Shown: positions 50,060 to 62,713, counted from the first letter of the stretch. The stretch is 64,000 nucleotides of DNA from Benincasa hispida (GCF_009727055.1 NC_052356.1:4438538-4502537), one strand, 5' to 3'. Translations and numbers: made by a program. Notes: generated by a model from the sequence alone, not told the origin.

Positions 50060-52192
50060 TGAAGGGATCGAATCCCACAACAGAAGCAAGTGATCATTGT
50101 GCTTCGATTTTGTTTTAAAATTATAACACAGAGAAGAGAAAACATACATCAATATGTAGTATGTCAAGCATGAAATTAGAGGGAAGAAGAAACATACCTT
50201 TGAAGATACTTTTCAAATCTTCTCCCACTCTTCAGAAAAAACTTCGTAAGGCATCTTGGTCGAACAAACTTTGGAAACTACCATTGATCTTCCCTGCTAT
50301 TCTCTTGATAAGGACCGGTTTATGGAAACCATCTTTTGAAAGAGAAAGGGAATAGCAAGAGAAAATTCACAGAAAAACTTTTTCTCTATGAAAGACTTGA
50401 GAGAGCAAACTATTCAAGGAGAAAATAACTTTTCTCATTTCTTTAACGTGAAGTGTGGATCAACTCCTACTTCACCTACTTCCTATTTAATTAATGAAAT
50501 GAAATCCATTTAATTAGATTAAATAACTTATCCCCTTCTTTAATGTGAAGTGGGAATAACTCCCACTTCACCCACTTCTTGTTAAATAAAATAAAATAAA
50601 ATAATTTAATTAATTNNNNNNNNNNNNNNNNTAATTAATTTACAAAATTAAATATCTAATATTTAATTAATTAAATATTTGAATCTTATTCAAATATTTC
50701 TCTCTCATAACCTATAGTTTTAATATGAATCTTATTCACATTAAATTTTAACATATAGTTTTAATATGAATTTTGCTTATATTAATTATTTAAATCATAT
50801 TCAAATAATAAATCTCCTTTTATTATAAAGTTTAATTTTAAATCTCATTTGAAATTAACTTTATATTATAGTAAACTTACTTATATAAATCTCATTCATA
50901 TAATTGATATTTGGATCATATCCAAATATTTAATTCCTCTCAACTTATTATGGTATTTAATATAAATTATATTTATATTAAATTTAATTATATGAATCTC
51001 ATTCATATAATTAGTATTTGAATCATATTCAAATTACTCTCATATTACTCTATATTATAATGTATCAAATACATTATATTAATTATATCACATATATAAT
51101 TAATTTCCTTAATTAATTTGAACACTTCAAATTAATTTGAAAATAATTCTCAATTGAATCCCTATTGAGCTATAGAGGGGGATCTATGAACCTGTAGATT
51201 GAAGCTCCAGCGGTACTTGGATAATTAATTAAACTCTTTAATTACATTACCCAAAATCCGTTAATTGCCAGTCATTCCACTAAAGACCGACAGCTGCACT
51301 CTTCATACTACAGATAAATTTCTGTGTCCATTGGATATAACCAATCAACAGTACAATGACCTTCACAAATTGCTCGTAAGTACAGTTAGGCAAAATTACC
51401 GTTTTGCCCTTGTAGTTACATCTAACTTCTTAAGTACCACTGATCCCTCTAATGAACAATAAGTCATAGTCCAACTATGACCAAGTCCCTCTCGGGCTAG
51501 GAGAGGGTGTGGCTACTATGTTCAAGCCCCGGAATCAACCCTTAAGGGAGAAATTTATCTAATTGCCCCTGCATCGGGGAAGGAGTGAATTTTGTCTCAT
51601 GTAGCTGTATTCCCATCTCTCCAATCAGACGAATCCCCAAAATGGTAGGCTTATTGAGTTAGCAATCTGGCCATTCTCACCCATACAAATCAAAGGACTT
51701 CCTTCTTGAGCAGAAGTTCACAACTCACTCAGGATTTAGGTCATGTCACCTATGGTCATCTTAGTGAAATGTAAGTCTCTATTATTAACGGCATTATATA
51801 GAAAGATTAATCATTTCATGGTCCAATCTTATACAAACTCTTTATATAGGATATCCTCGCTCACATGTCTCTACATGAATGATCAGGATCAGATCATTTG
51901 TAGCATTTTACAACACTTGTAACACCTACAAAGTGGGCCATATCTGTAATGTCACCAAGATAAGGTACCCAACCTTATCCATCTACTACAAACCATTTAG
52001 ATTATTATTTAAACAAGATCCACTTGTATGTCTCTACATACTTGTTTAAATTAAATAAAATAACCTAGGATCTTAGTTTATTGGATCGAGTATATGCTTA
52101 TAAAATAACACTTATTTTATTAACAACAATATGTTTATACAAAGTTTACAAACTACGAGATTACAAGAAGATTTAGGATACCAATCCCAACA
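50060..52192 (-). repeat. 3' LTR of minus-strand copia element
   Basis: TGAAGGGATC at the left edge, AATCCCAACA at the right, followed by the inverted polypurine tract ATCTCCCACTTG. The AT-rich inner third is longer and more diverged than in sister LTRs and contains an assembly gap. It lacks the clustered CGATCG motifs. Confidence 0.88.
50616..50631. other. Assembly gap (16 N)
   Basis: Sixteen undetermined bases flanked on both sides by TAATTAATT, so the gap is probably a collapsed or unresolved AT repeat. Confidence 0.99.
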
Positions 52193-55176
52193 ATCTCCCA
52201 CTTGTCCTAAAGCTTAGAGAGCCTAATGTACAATAAAAAGAAAGTACAATATCACAATAACTAGGGCATACACTACACCCCAGTAACATCTCCCACTTGC
52301 CCTAGACAATATGCTGCATATCCCGTAGACCCAAACTTTCTAGATGACCCTCGAACACTTTAGCCGTGAGAGCCTTTCTAAACGGATCAATAACATTGTG
52401 CTCCAAAGCAATCTTCACGACAGTCACGTCACCTCAATGCACAATCTCCCGAATCAAATGATATTTTCGCTCTATGTGCTTGTCTCTTCGGTGACTCCGA
52501 GGTTCCTTAGAATTTTCCAAGCACCACTGTTATCACAATAAAGTGTGATGGGCAAAGACATATTCGGAACAACTTCCAAATTAGTAAGGAACTTCTTAAG
52601 CCAAACAGCCTCTTTAACAGCTTCACAAATAGTTACATATTCAGCTTTCACAATGGAGTCTGTGATGCATCCCTGCTTGATGCTTTGCCATACTATACAT
52701 CCTTCATTCAGAGTAAACACTGACCCTAATGTGAATTTTCGAGAATCTCGATCAGTCTGAAAGTCAAAGTCTGTGTATCCTGTAAGGATCAAATCCTTAT
52801 CTTTATACACGAGCATATAGTCCCTTGTTCTCCGAAGATACTTGAGGATCGTTTTGACCACCGCCCAATGATTTAATCCTGGATTGGACTGATATCGACT
52901 TCTTACTGCATAGCAAATGTCAGGTCGAGTACATAACATTGCATACATAAGTCTGCCAATAGCCGATGCATAAGGAATTCGTCTCATTTTCTCAACCTCT
53001 TGAGGAGTCTTAGGACACTATTCCGTAGACAATACAATTCCATGCCTGAAAGGTAATAAATCCTTCTTGGAATTGTGCATCAATATCTTACAAACATCTT
53101 GTCAATATACGATGCATGAGACAAAGCCAACCTTTTGTTCTTATGATCCTTTATAATCTGGATCCCTAGAACAAACTGCGTCTCTCCCAAATCTTTCATT
53201 GGAATTTAGCGGCTAGTCATTTCTTTACATTAGTCAGAAAACCTACGTCATTCCCAATGAGTAGGATATCATCCACATACAGCACAAGGACAGCTACTGA
53301 GTTGTTGATGATTTTCTTGTAAACACAAGGCTCATCAACATTATGATCAAAGCCATAAGATTTGATCACAGCATCAAATCTTATATTCCAAGATCGAGAT
53401 GCTTGTTTCAGTCCATAATGGACCGATTAAGCTTGCAAACTTTTTGCTCTTGATCTTGTTCAATGAATTCTTTTGGTTGATTCATGTAGATGATCTCTTT
53501 AAGATTACCGTTAAGAAAACAAGTCTTGATGTCCATTATCCATATTTCATAGTCATAGTATGTGGCTATGGACAAGAGAATCCTGATAGACTAACATGAC
53601 AACAAGTGAGAAAGTTTCTTCATAGTCCACTCCCTCAACCTGTGTATAACCTTTTGTCACAAGTCTAGCTTTAAAGGTATGTACCTTTCCATCTACACCT
53701 CTTTTTCTCTTGTAGATCCATTTACAACCTATAGATTTTACCCCATCAAGTTGATCTACAAGCTCCTAGAAAAATTGAAGTACATGGACTCCATTTCTTG
53801 ATTCATGGCTTTAATCCATTCATTATTGTCAACATTTTCCATTGCTTGTTTATAAGACAATGAATCCTCAACTCCATCATCAGATATGATGTTTTGGGCT
53901 TCTGTTAAACCCATGTAGCATACAGGTAGGTTCATAACTCTCCCACTACATCGAGGCAATCTCAACACTTGAGATGGATGACTGGATGAACTGACATCAA
54001 CAACTCTTGTTGATGTATCGACCCCTTCAACAACTCTTATTGAAGTCTCAGTAGATTCATTAGAAATTTCACCTAAAATGATTTTTCTTTATGGCTTATG
54101 ATCCCTCATGTGGTTTTCTTCCAAAAAGGTAGCGTTTTTCGATACAAACACTTTATTCTCACTTGGATCATAGAAGTATCCACCTCTCGTTTCCTTGGGG
54201 TAGCCTACAAATAGGCACACTTTTGAACGAGGTTCCAAATTTTTGGGGTTTGTCAATAGCACATGGGTTGGACATCCTCAAATTCTGAAGTGGCGTAAAT
54301 TACCTTTACAACCTCTCTATAACTCAAAAGGTGTTTCATAAACACTCTTTGAGGGAACGTTGTTCAAAAAATAAACTGTAGTCTCTATTACATATCCCCA
54401 AAATGAGTCAGGAAGATGAGCATAGCTCATCATAGACCGAACCATGTCTAACAGGATTCTATTTCTCCTTTTTGATATACCATTCTGTTGAGGTGTACCT
54501 GAGGTTGAGACTTGGGATGTGATTCTATGTTCTATCATATAATTTTGGAATCTTAAGTCTATATACTCTCCACCACAATCTGATCGTAGTGTTTTTATTT
54601 TTTTACCTAACAAGTTTTCAACTTTAGTCTCGTACTCCTTGAACTTTTCAAGAGCTTCAGACTTATGTTGCATTAGGTATAGATACCCAAATCTAGAATA
54701 ATCATCTATGAAAGAGATGAAATATTCATACCCTCATCTTGCTCTTACATTCATCAGACCATAGAGGTCTGAATGTATAGGCTCCAAGGTTTATTTTGCT
54801 CTATAACCTTTTCCAGTAAAAGGTCATTTGGTCATTTTGCCTTCAAGGCATGACTCACATACTGGTAAAGAGTTTACTTCTAAACCATTTAGAAGTCCAC
54901 TTTTCACCAACCTCTCAATCCTATTGAGATTGTTGTGACCTAACCTTAGATGCCAAAGATGGACATTTTCTTTAGGAGAAATTCTCGGTCTTTTTATAGT
55001 TGTTGCTATTTTGAACATTTCAACATTGATACGACTTTTATGACTAATGACCTTAGTACATATAAGTTATTTTCCATTGAACCAAAACCTAACTCCATTC
55101 CATTCTTAAAAATAAACATTTAATTCTCAGAGAAGGATATGGAATATTTTTGTTCAATTAGATAGGAAATAGAAAT
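52193..55176 (-). pseudogene. copia pol (integrase, RT, RNase H) of minus-strand element
   Basis: Read right to left: pre-integrase finger (HLWHLRLGH ... CESCLEGK, 55018-54824), integrase (KTLRSDCGGEY, TPQQNGISKRRNR, 54673-54317), linker and start of RT (53968-53756), the YVDD catalytic loop near 53290-53270, then RNase H in an open stretch 52987-52472 (YTDFDFQTD, YCDNSGA) with a frameshift in its C-terminal part and the rest (IERKYHLIREIVH, FRKALTAKVFEGH) in another frame to about 52330. Stops and frameshifts separate every block. The first RNase H carboxylate region reads DFDF where sister copies have DSDF. Non-functional. Confidence 0.9.
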
Positions 55177-56007
55177 TAGGTTCCGATATGGTGGCAGATG
55201 TCGACGTTTGAGGATTTGTTGTCTTATTAAAAGGCAATGAAGGATGTTGACCAGGATGAATGGGTCAAATCTATGAATCTCGAGATGGAGTCGATGTACT
55301 TAAGCTCAGTCTGGGATCTTATAGATCAGCCTGATGGGGTAAGACCTATAGGTAGTAAATGGATTTACAAGTGCAAACAAGGTGCTGATAGGAAGGTGTA
55401 AACCTTCAAGGCTCGACTTGTGGAAAAAGGTTATACCCAGGTGGAGGGAATCGACTATGAGGAGACTTTCTCACTTGTTGCCATGTTAAAGTCGATTTGC
55501 ATCCTCTTGTCCATTGCCACTTATTATAATTATGAGATCTGGCAAATGGACGTCAAGACAGCTTTTCTAAATGGCAATCTTGAGGAGACCATTTACATGG
55601 TACAACCCGAAGGATTCATTGCACAAGGTCAAGAGCAAAAAGTTTGCAAACTGAATCAATCCATTTATGGGCTGAAACAAGCGTCCTCGATCTTGGAATA
55701 TTCGGTTTGATACTGCGATCAAATTGTATGGCTTTGACCAAAATATTGATGAACCTTGTGTTTACAAGAAGATCGACAGTTCAGTAGTTTTCTTAATGTT
55801 GTATGTAGATGATATACTACTAATTGGGAATGATGTAGGTCTACTGACTGCAGTTAAAAACTGGCTAGCGATCCAATTTCAAATGAAAGATTTGGGAGAG
55901 GCTCAGTTTGTGTTGGGTATACAGATCTTTCAGGATCGTAAGAACAAAGTGCAAGTGCTGTCTCAGGCATCCTATATTGACAAGATCTTGCTCAAGTACT
56001 CAATGCA

Positions 56008-56199
56008 GGACTCCAAAAGGGGCCTACTACCATTCAGGCATGGAATCACTTTGTCTAAGGACATGTGTCCTAAGATGCCTCAAGAGGCTGAGGAGATGAG
56101 ACGGGACTCCAAAAGGGGCCTACTACCATTCAGGCATGGAATCACTTTGTCTAAGGACATGTGTCCTAAGACGCCTCAAAAGGTTAAGGAGATGAGACG
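56008..56199 (+). repeat. 96-bp in-frame tandem duplication in RT
   Basis: Two adjacent copies of a 96-bp unit (32 residues from DSKRGLLPFRHG to EEMRR). Other copies in the window have the unit once. The two units differ at only a few positions. Confidence 0.93.
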
Positions 56200-56437
56200 G
56201 ATCTCATATGCATCTACCGTTGGCAGTTTGATGAATGTGATACTCTACACTAGGCCAAACATCTACTATGTTGTGGCAATAGTCAATAGGTATCTGTCTA
56301 ACCCAGCTCAGGGAAACTAAACCGTAGTTAAGAACATCCTCAAGTATCTTCGGAGAACGAGGGACTACATGCTCGTGTATGGGTCTAGGGATTTGATCCT
56401 TATTGGATACACGGATTCTGACTTTCAGACTGATAAG

Positions 56438-56988
56438 TAGAGGTTTTCAAATTACCCGACAACCCGAACAATCTGGACTACCCAACCCAAAATGTTAGGG
56501 TTGGGTTGGGTTTAGTTGAATTTTTCTAATTTTATTGGGTTGGGTTGGTTATGGGTTGGCTAAAAAAAATTTGGGTTGACCCAACCCAACCCGAATTTTA
56601 TATATATATTCCTCTTTGTTTAAAGTTTGATTTCTTTGTATTGATTAATTTTTGAATTTTTAATATTTTTCTTTTAAAATTGTTATGATATTTGTCTTTG
56701 TTTAAAGTTTACAATAGATATCATAGATATTTGGTATTTAGCATCTTAATTTTATGAGATTTTAGTTATTAGTCATGTGTTAAATTTACATATTTTTCAT
56801 TAAACATAAAAAAATAAGTTATAACTCGACAACCCAACTCAATTCAACCCGAATTTTAAAGGTTGGGTTGGGTTGGGTTGGAAACTTTATTTGCATCATT
56901 TGGGTTGCCAATCAAACCAACCTGAATTTTCAGGTTGGTCCGAAAAATACCCTCAACCCAACCCACCCCAAACCCATGTACACCTCTA
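56438..56988. mobile_element. hAT-type MITE, 551 bp
   Basis: Flanked by a perfect 8-bp target duplication CTGATAAG (56430-56437 and 56989-56996) and by short terminal inverted repeats TAGAGGTTTTCA / TAGAGGTGTACA. It carries no coding sequence, but subterminal runs of GGTTGGG / CCCAACC on both sides are inverted relative to each other. The 8-bp duplication and TAGAGGTG-type ends fit the hAT superfamily. It interrupts the RNase H region of the nested copia copy. Confidence 0.92.
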
Positions 56989-57539
56989 CTGATAAGGACT
57001 CTCGGAAGTCCACTTCAGGGTTAGTTTTTACTCTTAACGGAGGAGTTGTAGTATGGTGTAGCAAGCAGGGTACATCGCCGACTCCATGATGGAGGCCGAG
57101 TACGTAGCGACTTGTGAAGCTGCTAAGGGGGCCATCTCGTTCAGGAAGTTCTTGACAGAGCTAGAAGTTGTTCCAGATATGTCTAGGCCCATCACCCTTT
57201 ATTGTGACAATAGTGGTGCTGTGGCAAACTCCAAGAAGCCCAGGAGTCACAGGCGCGGCAAACTCATACAGCGAAAGTATCATCTGATCCGCGAGATAGT
57301 GCATCGAGGAGACGTGATCATCACGAAGATTGCCTCGGAGCACAATGTTGCTGACCCGTTTATGAAGGCTCTTACGGCTATAGTGTTTGAGGGTCACCTT
57401 CAAAGCATAGGTCTATGGTACCGCCTGCGGCTGGATTAGAGCAAGTGGGAGATTTTATTGTACTGGGTTTTTATGCCCTAGTTTATTATTTTGTACTTGT
57501 TTTTGTACACCCCACTTTGCTTTAGGACAAGTGGAAGAT

Positions 57540-59638
57540 TGTTGGGGTTGATGCCCTAAAGTCTCGTGTCCTGTAGTTTGTAAAAATTTTATACGAACGC
57601 TTTTGATGTATTATATTTGATATTTACTTCACTTCTTGACTTTGCACATTTGGGTGTTTATTTGCTTTACCACAAATCAATAAACTTTAAAATCCCTGGT
57701 TGTCTTATGTAACTTAAGCATGTATGTGGTGACATACAAATGGATCATGTCTTAAGTGATAACCAAAATGGTCTATAGTATTATGGATATAGGAGGGAAA
57801 CCTTATCCTGGAACATTACGGACGCGGCCCGCTTGTGGAATAGTTATAAGTGTTGTGACTTGTCACAGATGGTCTGAATCCTGATCATTCATTGTAGAGG
57901 ACATGCGAGCGGGGCATACTATACAAAGAGTTTGTATAAGACCTGACCACGAAGTGTTAACGTCTGTCATATAACCTCGTTCATGAAAGAGACTTCACTT
58001 TCACTGGGATGGCCATAGGTATAACATGACCTCAATCCCGAGTGAGTGGGAACTCCTGCCAATGAGGGGCAGTTCCTTGATTTACATGGGTGCGAGTGGC
58101 CAAAGCGCCGACTCAAACCTTACCACTTTGAGGATTCGTCTGATTTGGGAGCTGGAACTCAGCTACGCAAGAATGAAGTTCACTTCTTCCCGAAGTAGAG
58201 GGTAAGTAGATAGATTGCTCCTTTAAGGGTTTGATCCCGAGGCTTAAACGATATGTGCGCCACACACCTTCTCATTTGGTCTGAGAGGTGTTCACACATA
58301 TTAGGACTATATTGTATTGTTCATTAGAGGGATCAATGGTACTTAAGGAGTAGGATGTAACTACAGGGACAAAATGATAAATTGGCCCAGGTATACTTAT
58401 GAACATCTGTGAAGGGTCATCGTATTGATGATTGGTTATATCCGATGGACATAGAAATATATCTGTGGTAAGAAGAGTTCAGTTGTTGATCTTTAGTGGA
58501 ATGCTTGGCAGTTAACGGATGATGGATATCGTGGCTAAAGAGTTTAGGCAGTTATTCACGTACCGTTGGAGCTACGAGCCATAGGTCCATAAGGTCCCTT
58601 TGGTAGCTTGGATACAAGTTGATAATAAGTTTTTGGGTCAGTTTGAAATATTCAAATTGACAAGAGGGAATTCAATTATATATGATATAATTGAACTAGT
58701 TAATTATATATGATATAATTGACTTTATGTATGAGATACATTAATTTGGAGGAAAATGGATATAAATATGATTTATATCTAGTGGAGAAAAAAATTACTA
58801 TGATTAAATATGTGATATTAATCCATAGGTTATGAATGTAATGTGATTATATTTATTATTTATTAATTGGACAATTATGGGATTATTGGCCGGCGTCTCT
58901 TCTGTTTTCGTAACTGATGAGTAAGATGAAGAACGTTTTGAGACACTTATATAGCTCACGGTGTGTTAAGCATTTGATGGCATAGTGTTTTGAGAGAGTC
59001 ATCGCTTAGTAAATCAGAGCCTATACAATAGTGCTATTTACTAAGTGATCGTTACGATCGCTTACACTTGTGCATGCCATTTACTAAACGATCATTTAGC
59101 ACCCGAGCTTTACTAAACGATCGTATAGACGATCACTTAGCTTTTCCTACACGATCGTATAGACGATCGCTTACCTTTTCCTAAACGATCAAGCATTTTG
59201 TCTATACGATAGACGAGTCTTTCTCCCACTTGCTTGATCGTTGTATACGATCTCTTTTCCTCCTACCCTCTACCAAATCCGAACAAAGCCCACCCTTTGA
59301 ATTCTCACTCCGAGAATACTGAGGGCTCCGAATGGTGGTGTTGTCCTCGTTTTCTTATGTTCGTGTGAAGCTATTTGTGTAGACGACCGGGGTGTTACTG
59401 GACGATTACTTGTTGGTCTAGCAAGAGTGAGAGGTCATTCGTGGAGAGAGCAAGATTTCAAGTGAAGAAAAGTCTTCATCTGGTACGTTCTCTAGGTCTC
59501 TTACTTATTAATCCTTTAAGCATGCCAGTAATTTAGCGTTGTTAATGCATATCTGTTTGTTTGAATTGGAAATTCTATCACAATGAATTGGAAATATCCA
59601 CTTCTACTCAGAGGAACTCTGATATAAGAGTTCCTTTA
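57540..59638 (+). repeat. 3' LTR of nested copia copy
   Basis: TGTTGGGGTTGATGCC to AGTTCCTTTA (CA end mutated to TA), 2.1 kb, preceded by GGACAAGTGGAAGAT. Contains strong CGATCG motifs at 59040-59240 (ACTAAACGATCGTATAG, CACGATCGTATAGACG). Its start (GGGTTGATGCCCTAAA) matches the solo LTR at 34675-38475 better than the complete element, suggesting a subfamily. Confidence 0.9.
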
Positions 59639-60600
59639 TTGAGGAACTACATATACGTCATCTAATAACATATATCGTTTCTTGTCCAAAAATAAGTTAA
59701 GTCTGCCTACAGTAATAGCTGAAACGGCCTCACCAGTACCGACTCTAAAAGTCATCTCTCCAGCTTCCAACTGTTTTTCAGGAATTAAATCTTTTATGGG
59801 AAGAAGACACGTGGTTAATAGCTCCTGAATCAACTATCCAGACAGAATCATCATTCTCTACTAAGCACATCTCCAAGACAAATAAATCAAATTTATTTTC
59901 TTTGGAGTTCTGCTTTTTCTGGAGAGTAGTGGGATCAACTCCACAACCTAAGTCATAAACTCTAAGTTTCATCTCAGAGGACAATCTTCGTCGACAACTT
60001 CATCAAAGTTGGCAATGATTACTTTTTCTATTAGTCCCATGACATTCAATATGGACTGGAAATTATCTTGAGAACTGACACTACTGGTTTCACCCCTTTT
60101 TTTTAATCAAGAAAACTTTCGTTCAAATAATTCTCGCATTGATTCCATGATCTTATGTGCAATGACTATGTTCTCAAACCTTTTGGTCAATGCGTCAGGT
60201 ATGCTTGCCAAAATATGAACTAGGGCGTTAGAATTAGTCTTCGTCCACACCTCATATGGATCATGAACATTTCATGGTGCATTTAAAACTTGAGGACAAT
60301 CCTCAATCATGACAATTTCGAGGTCGTTTACCACGAAAAATGTTTTAATGGGTTCTTTCCACATCATGTAATTAAAATCAGTCAAACTAGAAAAAGCAAC
60401 TAACGAAAAAACGCTATTTGACATAGTTGTTGATAAATAAACACATTGATCCTCATTAGATTTTAACATAGCTCTTAAAAAATCCAATCAGTTTTAGCAA
60501 AATCTAAATGAACCCCATTTAACATCTAATTTTGCAATGACGCTTCAGTGATTTAGGACAAAAGCCATCGAAGGATAGTCAGTTGTCCCTTCACTGAATT
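59639..60600 (-). pseudogene. copia gag and protease of minus-strand element
   Basis: Right to left: gag fragment (60487-60272: FNYMMWKEPIKTFFVVNDLE, CPQVLNAP), then gag helices (ILASIPDALTK near 60215), then protease in two overlapping frames with VDSGAINH (about 59829-59806, Ile where Thr is usual in DSGATNH) and RVGTGEAVSAITVGRLNLFLDKK, ending at VYVVPQ where the nested copia copy begins. Several stops and frameshifts. The gag type matches the UBN2-like gag of copia elements. Confidence 0.82.
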
Positions 60601-60719
60601 GAGACACTATCAACCAATCATTACACCAGAATAACTCTTATTCCTATAATAATTAGTCATCATTTATTTGGTCAAGAAATCATTAACTTACTTAATAATT
60701 TCTCGTAAGTGTGACCCTC

Positions 60720-62697
60720 CATTTTAGACCCTAGTGTTCCACCCCAATGAGCCAATCAAAGGAAGAAACCAATTGGGGCAAAAACTAAAGCGATCCTATC
60801 CATTTTTGGAGTTCGCCTTGATATTGACCAATTGCACAAACCATCTGAAGGGGGACGCTCCCAAGGCACCTCGAGGTCGTGCAAGAAGATCTCACGGTGC
60901 AAACCAATGAAAATGACCATAGGATATGTTGACACACATCCCTCTCTCATTTACTATAAATACTCTCTTCATTCACCTTCATATTGACCCATGCAAACAC
61001 CATTCGAAGGGGGACGCTCCCAGGGCCAAGGCCAAGCATGAGTCTCACGCTGTGAATATTAAGGGAGAAACGTGAGTGGAAAAATTGATGTATCATATAC
61101 ATCTTTTTCTCCCATTGAGTATTTTAACAACGTAGAGTTTAATTTACCTAGGAAAAATACGGTTAATTATTTTTACTAAGTGATTATTTAAGTTTGCCCA
61201 AAAGTAACACTTATTTTGGAAAGTTAAACAATTTTGATTAATATTCGTTAAATACTTTAAAAAATGTTAATCAACAATCGCATGCTTGTAGCAAATTTAT
61301 CTAATTCACTTTTTCAGGTAGGTTCTTAGGTAGGGGTGTGACGTTTATGTCATCTTAAGTACCCTAACCTAGCCAGAACCCACCTGAGACAAAAGATCCC
61401 TTATAAATATTTCTGTTACAAATTTAATCTTTTATTGAAATCAATTCAATCCTATTAAATCGATTAAAAAAGATTAATCTAATTTTTAATCTCATTAGAA
61501 ATTTGTGAACTTAGGTACTCATTAGAAATTTGTGAACTTAGGTCTATCTCAATCATATTTTAAAACGATTTTTAAAAAAATGATTATAACCTAAGGTTTA
61601 CATGCAACTCTTAATTATCGATTTTAATTCTAGTTTCATTTGGTTATAACGATTATAAATAAATGAAACAATTAAAACATCCATTGCATGCTTGACATAC
61701 TTTAGTTATCATAACATTTATAAATTAACCTAAGGTAACTGCATGCTTCATGCAATCTCCATTCATTACTAATATATATAACAATTATATAACTAGATAA
61801 TGAATCATACTATAGCATACTTCTCATACATACATTCAACCTTATATTATAACAATGATAACATAAATGATGCATGGAAATGCTATAATGCATGCATACT
61901 TATACTATAACATTTATACTATATGATGCATGAACATGCTTTATAATTTAAATCATGCACATACATACATTATAACACTTATAATATAAAATGATGCATG
62001 AATATAAATGCATAATCTATGGTGGGTTTTAAAACTATATGACATACAATATGACATATAATATAGAACATACCCGGGATAGGAAACCTTAAAGGAAAGT
62101 TAAAAAGCTAACTATTATAACATAAGAGTCATCCGGTATGAAACAGGTGAACTAGGCCTTGAACCACTCGAACCGAACCACCCTACAAAAAACACTCTAC
62201 AATGATCGTGTAGCAAACTTGTGTGATCTTGTAACAAATGCTACACGATCGTGTAGCAAAATCTACACGATATTGTAGCAAATGCTACACGATGGTGTAG
62301 CAAAATCTACATGATCTTGTAGCATTAGCTACACGCTCGTTTAGCAAAAGCTACACATCATGTAGCTGATGTTGTAGAACTGCTTCGTCTTTTCATCGAA
62401 GCATCACTCTGAAAAACATCAGTGAAGCTTCCCAAGAATAGCACAAGCGACTCACACAACAAATACATACTCTATAGCAAAAAAAATATGCCCAAAACAG
62501 GGACCTTTACAAACCAAATTTGTAAACGAAATAAAGCCTTAAAACTAAGTATCCTATCCCAAAACATCCATCAACAAAACCACATTCATATTGAAACCAT
62601 TCATCGCATGAACGTTAAATAGAATGCAGTAAAATCCACCTACACTGTAAAAATGATTCAATAAAAAATGGAATTTGGGATCAGAAAACTAGCAACC
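60720..62697 (-). other. Leader of minus-strand copia element
   Basis: Untranslated leader between gag and primer site. Inverted counterparts of the complete element's leader: the duplicated CCCTGGGAGC block (60812-60900, 60980-61060), five phased TATAA-N3-TTATA quasi-palindromes (61710-61983), and a CTACACGATCGTGTAG motif array (62200-62370). A 31-bp direct repeat lies at about 61488-61543 (CTCATTAGAAATTTGTGAAC within it). No coding sequence. Confidence 0.75.
62200..62370. repeat. CTACACGATCGTGTAGC array in copia leader
   Basis: About eight copies of CTACACGATCGTGTAGCAAA and variants, roughly 20-22 bp apart, a more regular array than in the complete element. The core is palindromic. Confidence 0.88.
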
Positions 62698-62711
62698 TGG
62701 CTCTGATACCA
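62698..62711 (-). promoter_or_regulatory. Primer binding site (tRNA-iMet), minus-strand copia
   Basis: Reads TGGTATCAGAGCCA on the minus strand, two bases inside the LTR terminus at 62714. Confidence 0.92.
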
Positions 62712-62713
62712 AT

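Larger units (their letters stand above)
55210..57439 (+). pseudogene. copia reverse transcriptase and RNase H (nested copy)
   Basis: Better preserved than the other copies. RT starts near 55250 (DEWVKSMNLEMESMY) and continues through YEETFSLVAMLKS, QMDVKTAFLNGNLEE (55548) and YGLKQAS. A one-base insertion near 55686 shifts the frame, and 55724-56320 carries LYVDDILLIGND (about 55800) and QFVLGIQIF. A 32-residue in-frame tandem duplication lies at 56008-56199. A TAA at 56318-56320 is followed by ILKYLRRTRDYM and YTDSDFQTD, where the MITE (56438-56988) interrupts RNase H. The rest resumes (KSTSGLVFTLNGG), then, after one more frame change, 57086-57439 gives YCDNSGAVANSK and EHNVADPF. Non-functional. 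Confidence 0.9.
55177..59638 (+). mobile_element. 5'-truncated copia copy nested in the minus-strand element
   Basis: Plus-strand copy with RT, RNase H and 3' LTR but no 5' LTR, gag, protease or integrase. It begins around the linker before RT (EDLLSY-like stretch at 55215) and ends with LTR terminus AGTTCCTTTA at 59638. It separates two halves of the minus-strand copia element. The left border is approximate because the sequences at 55170-55195 are short and diverged. An hAT-type MITE sits inside its RNase H region. Confidence 0.8.

Noticed and set aside
56480..56970. GGTTGGG / CCCAACC runs as an interstitial telomere
   Set aside because: The plant telomere unit is TTTAGGG; these runs are part of an hAT-type MITE with defined ends and an 8-bp duplication.
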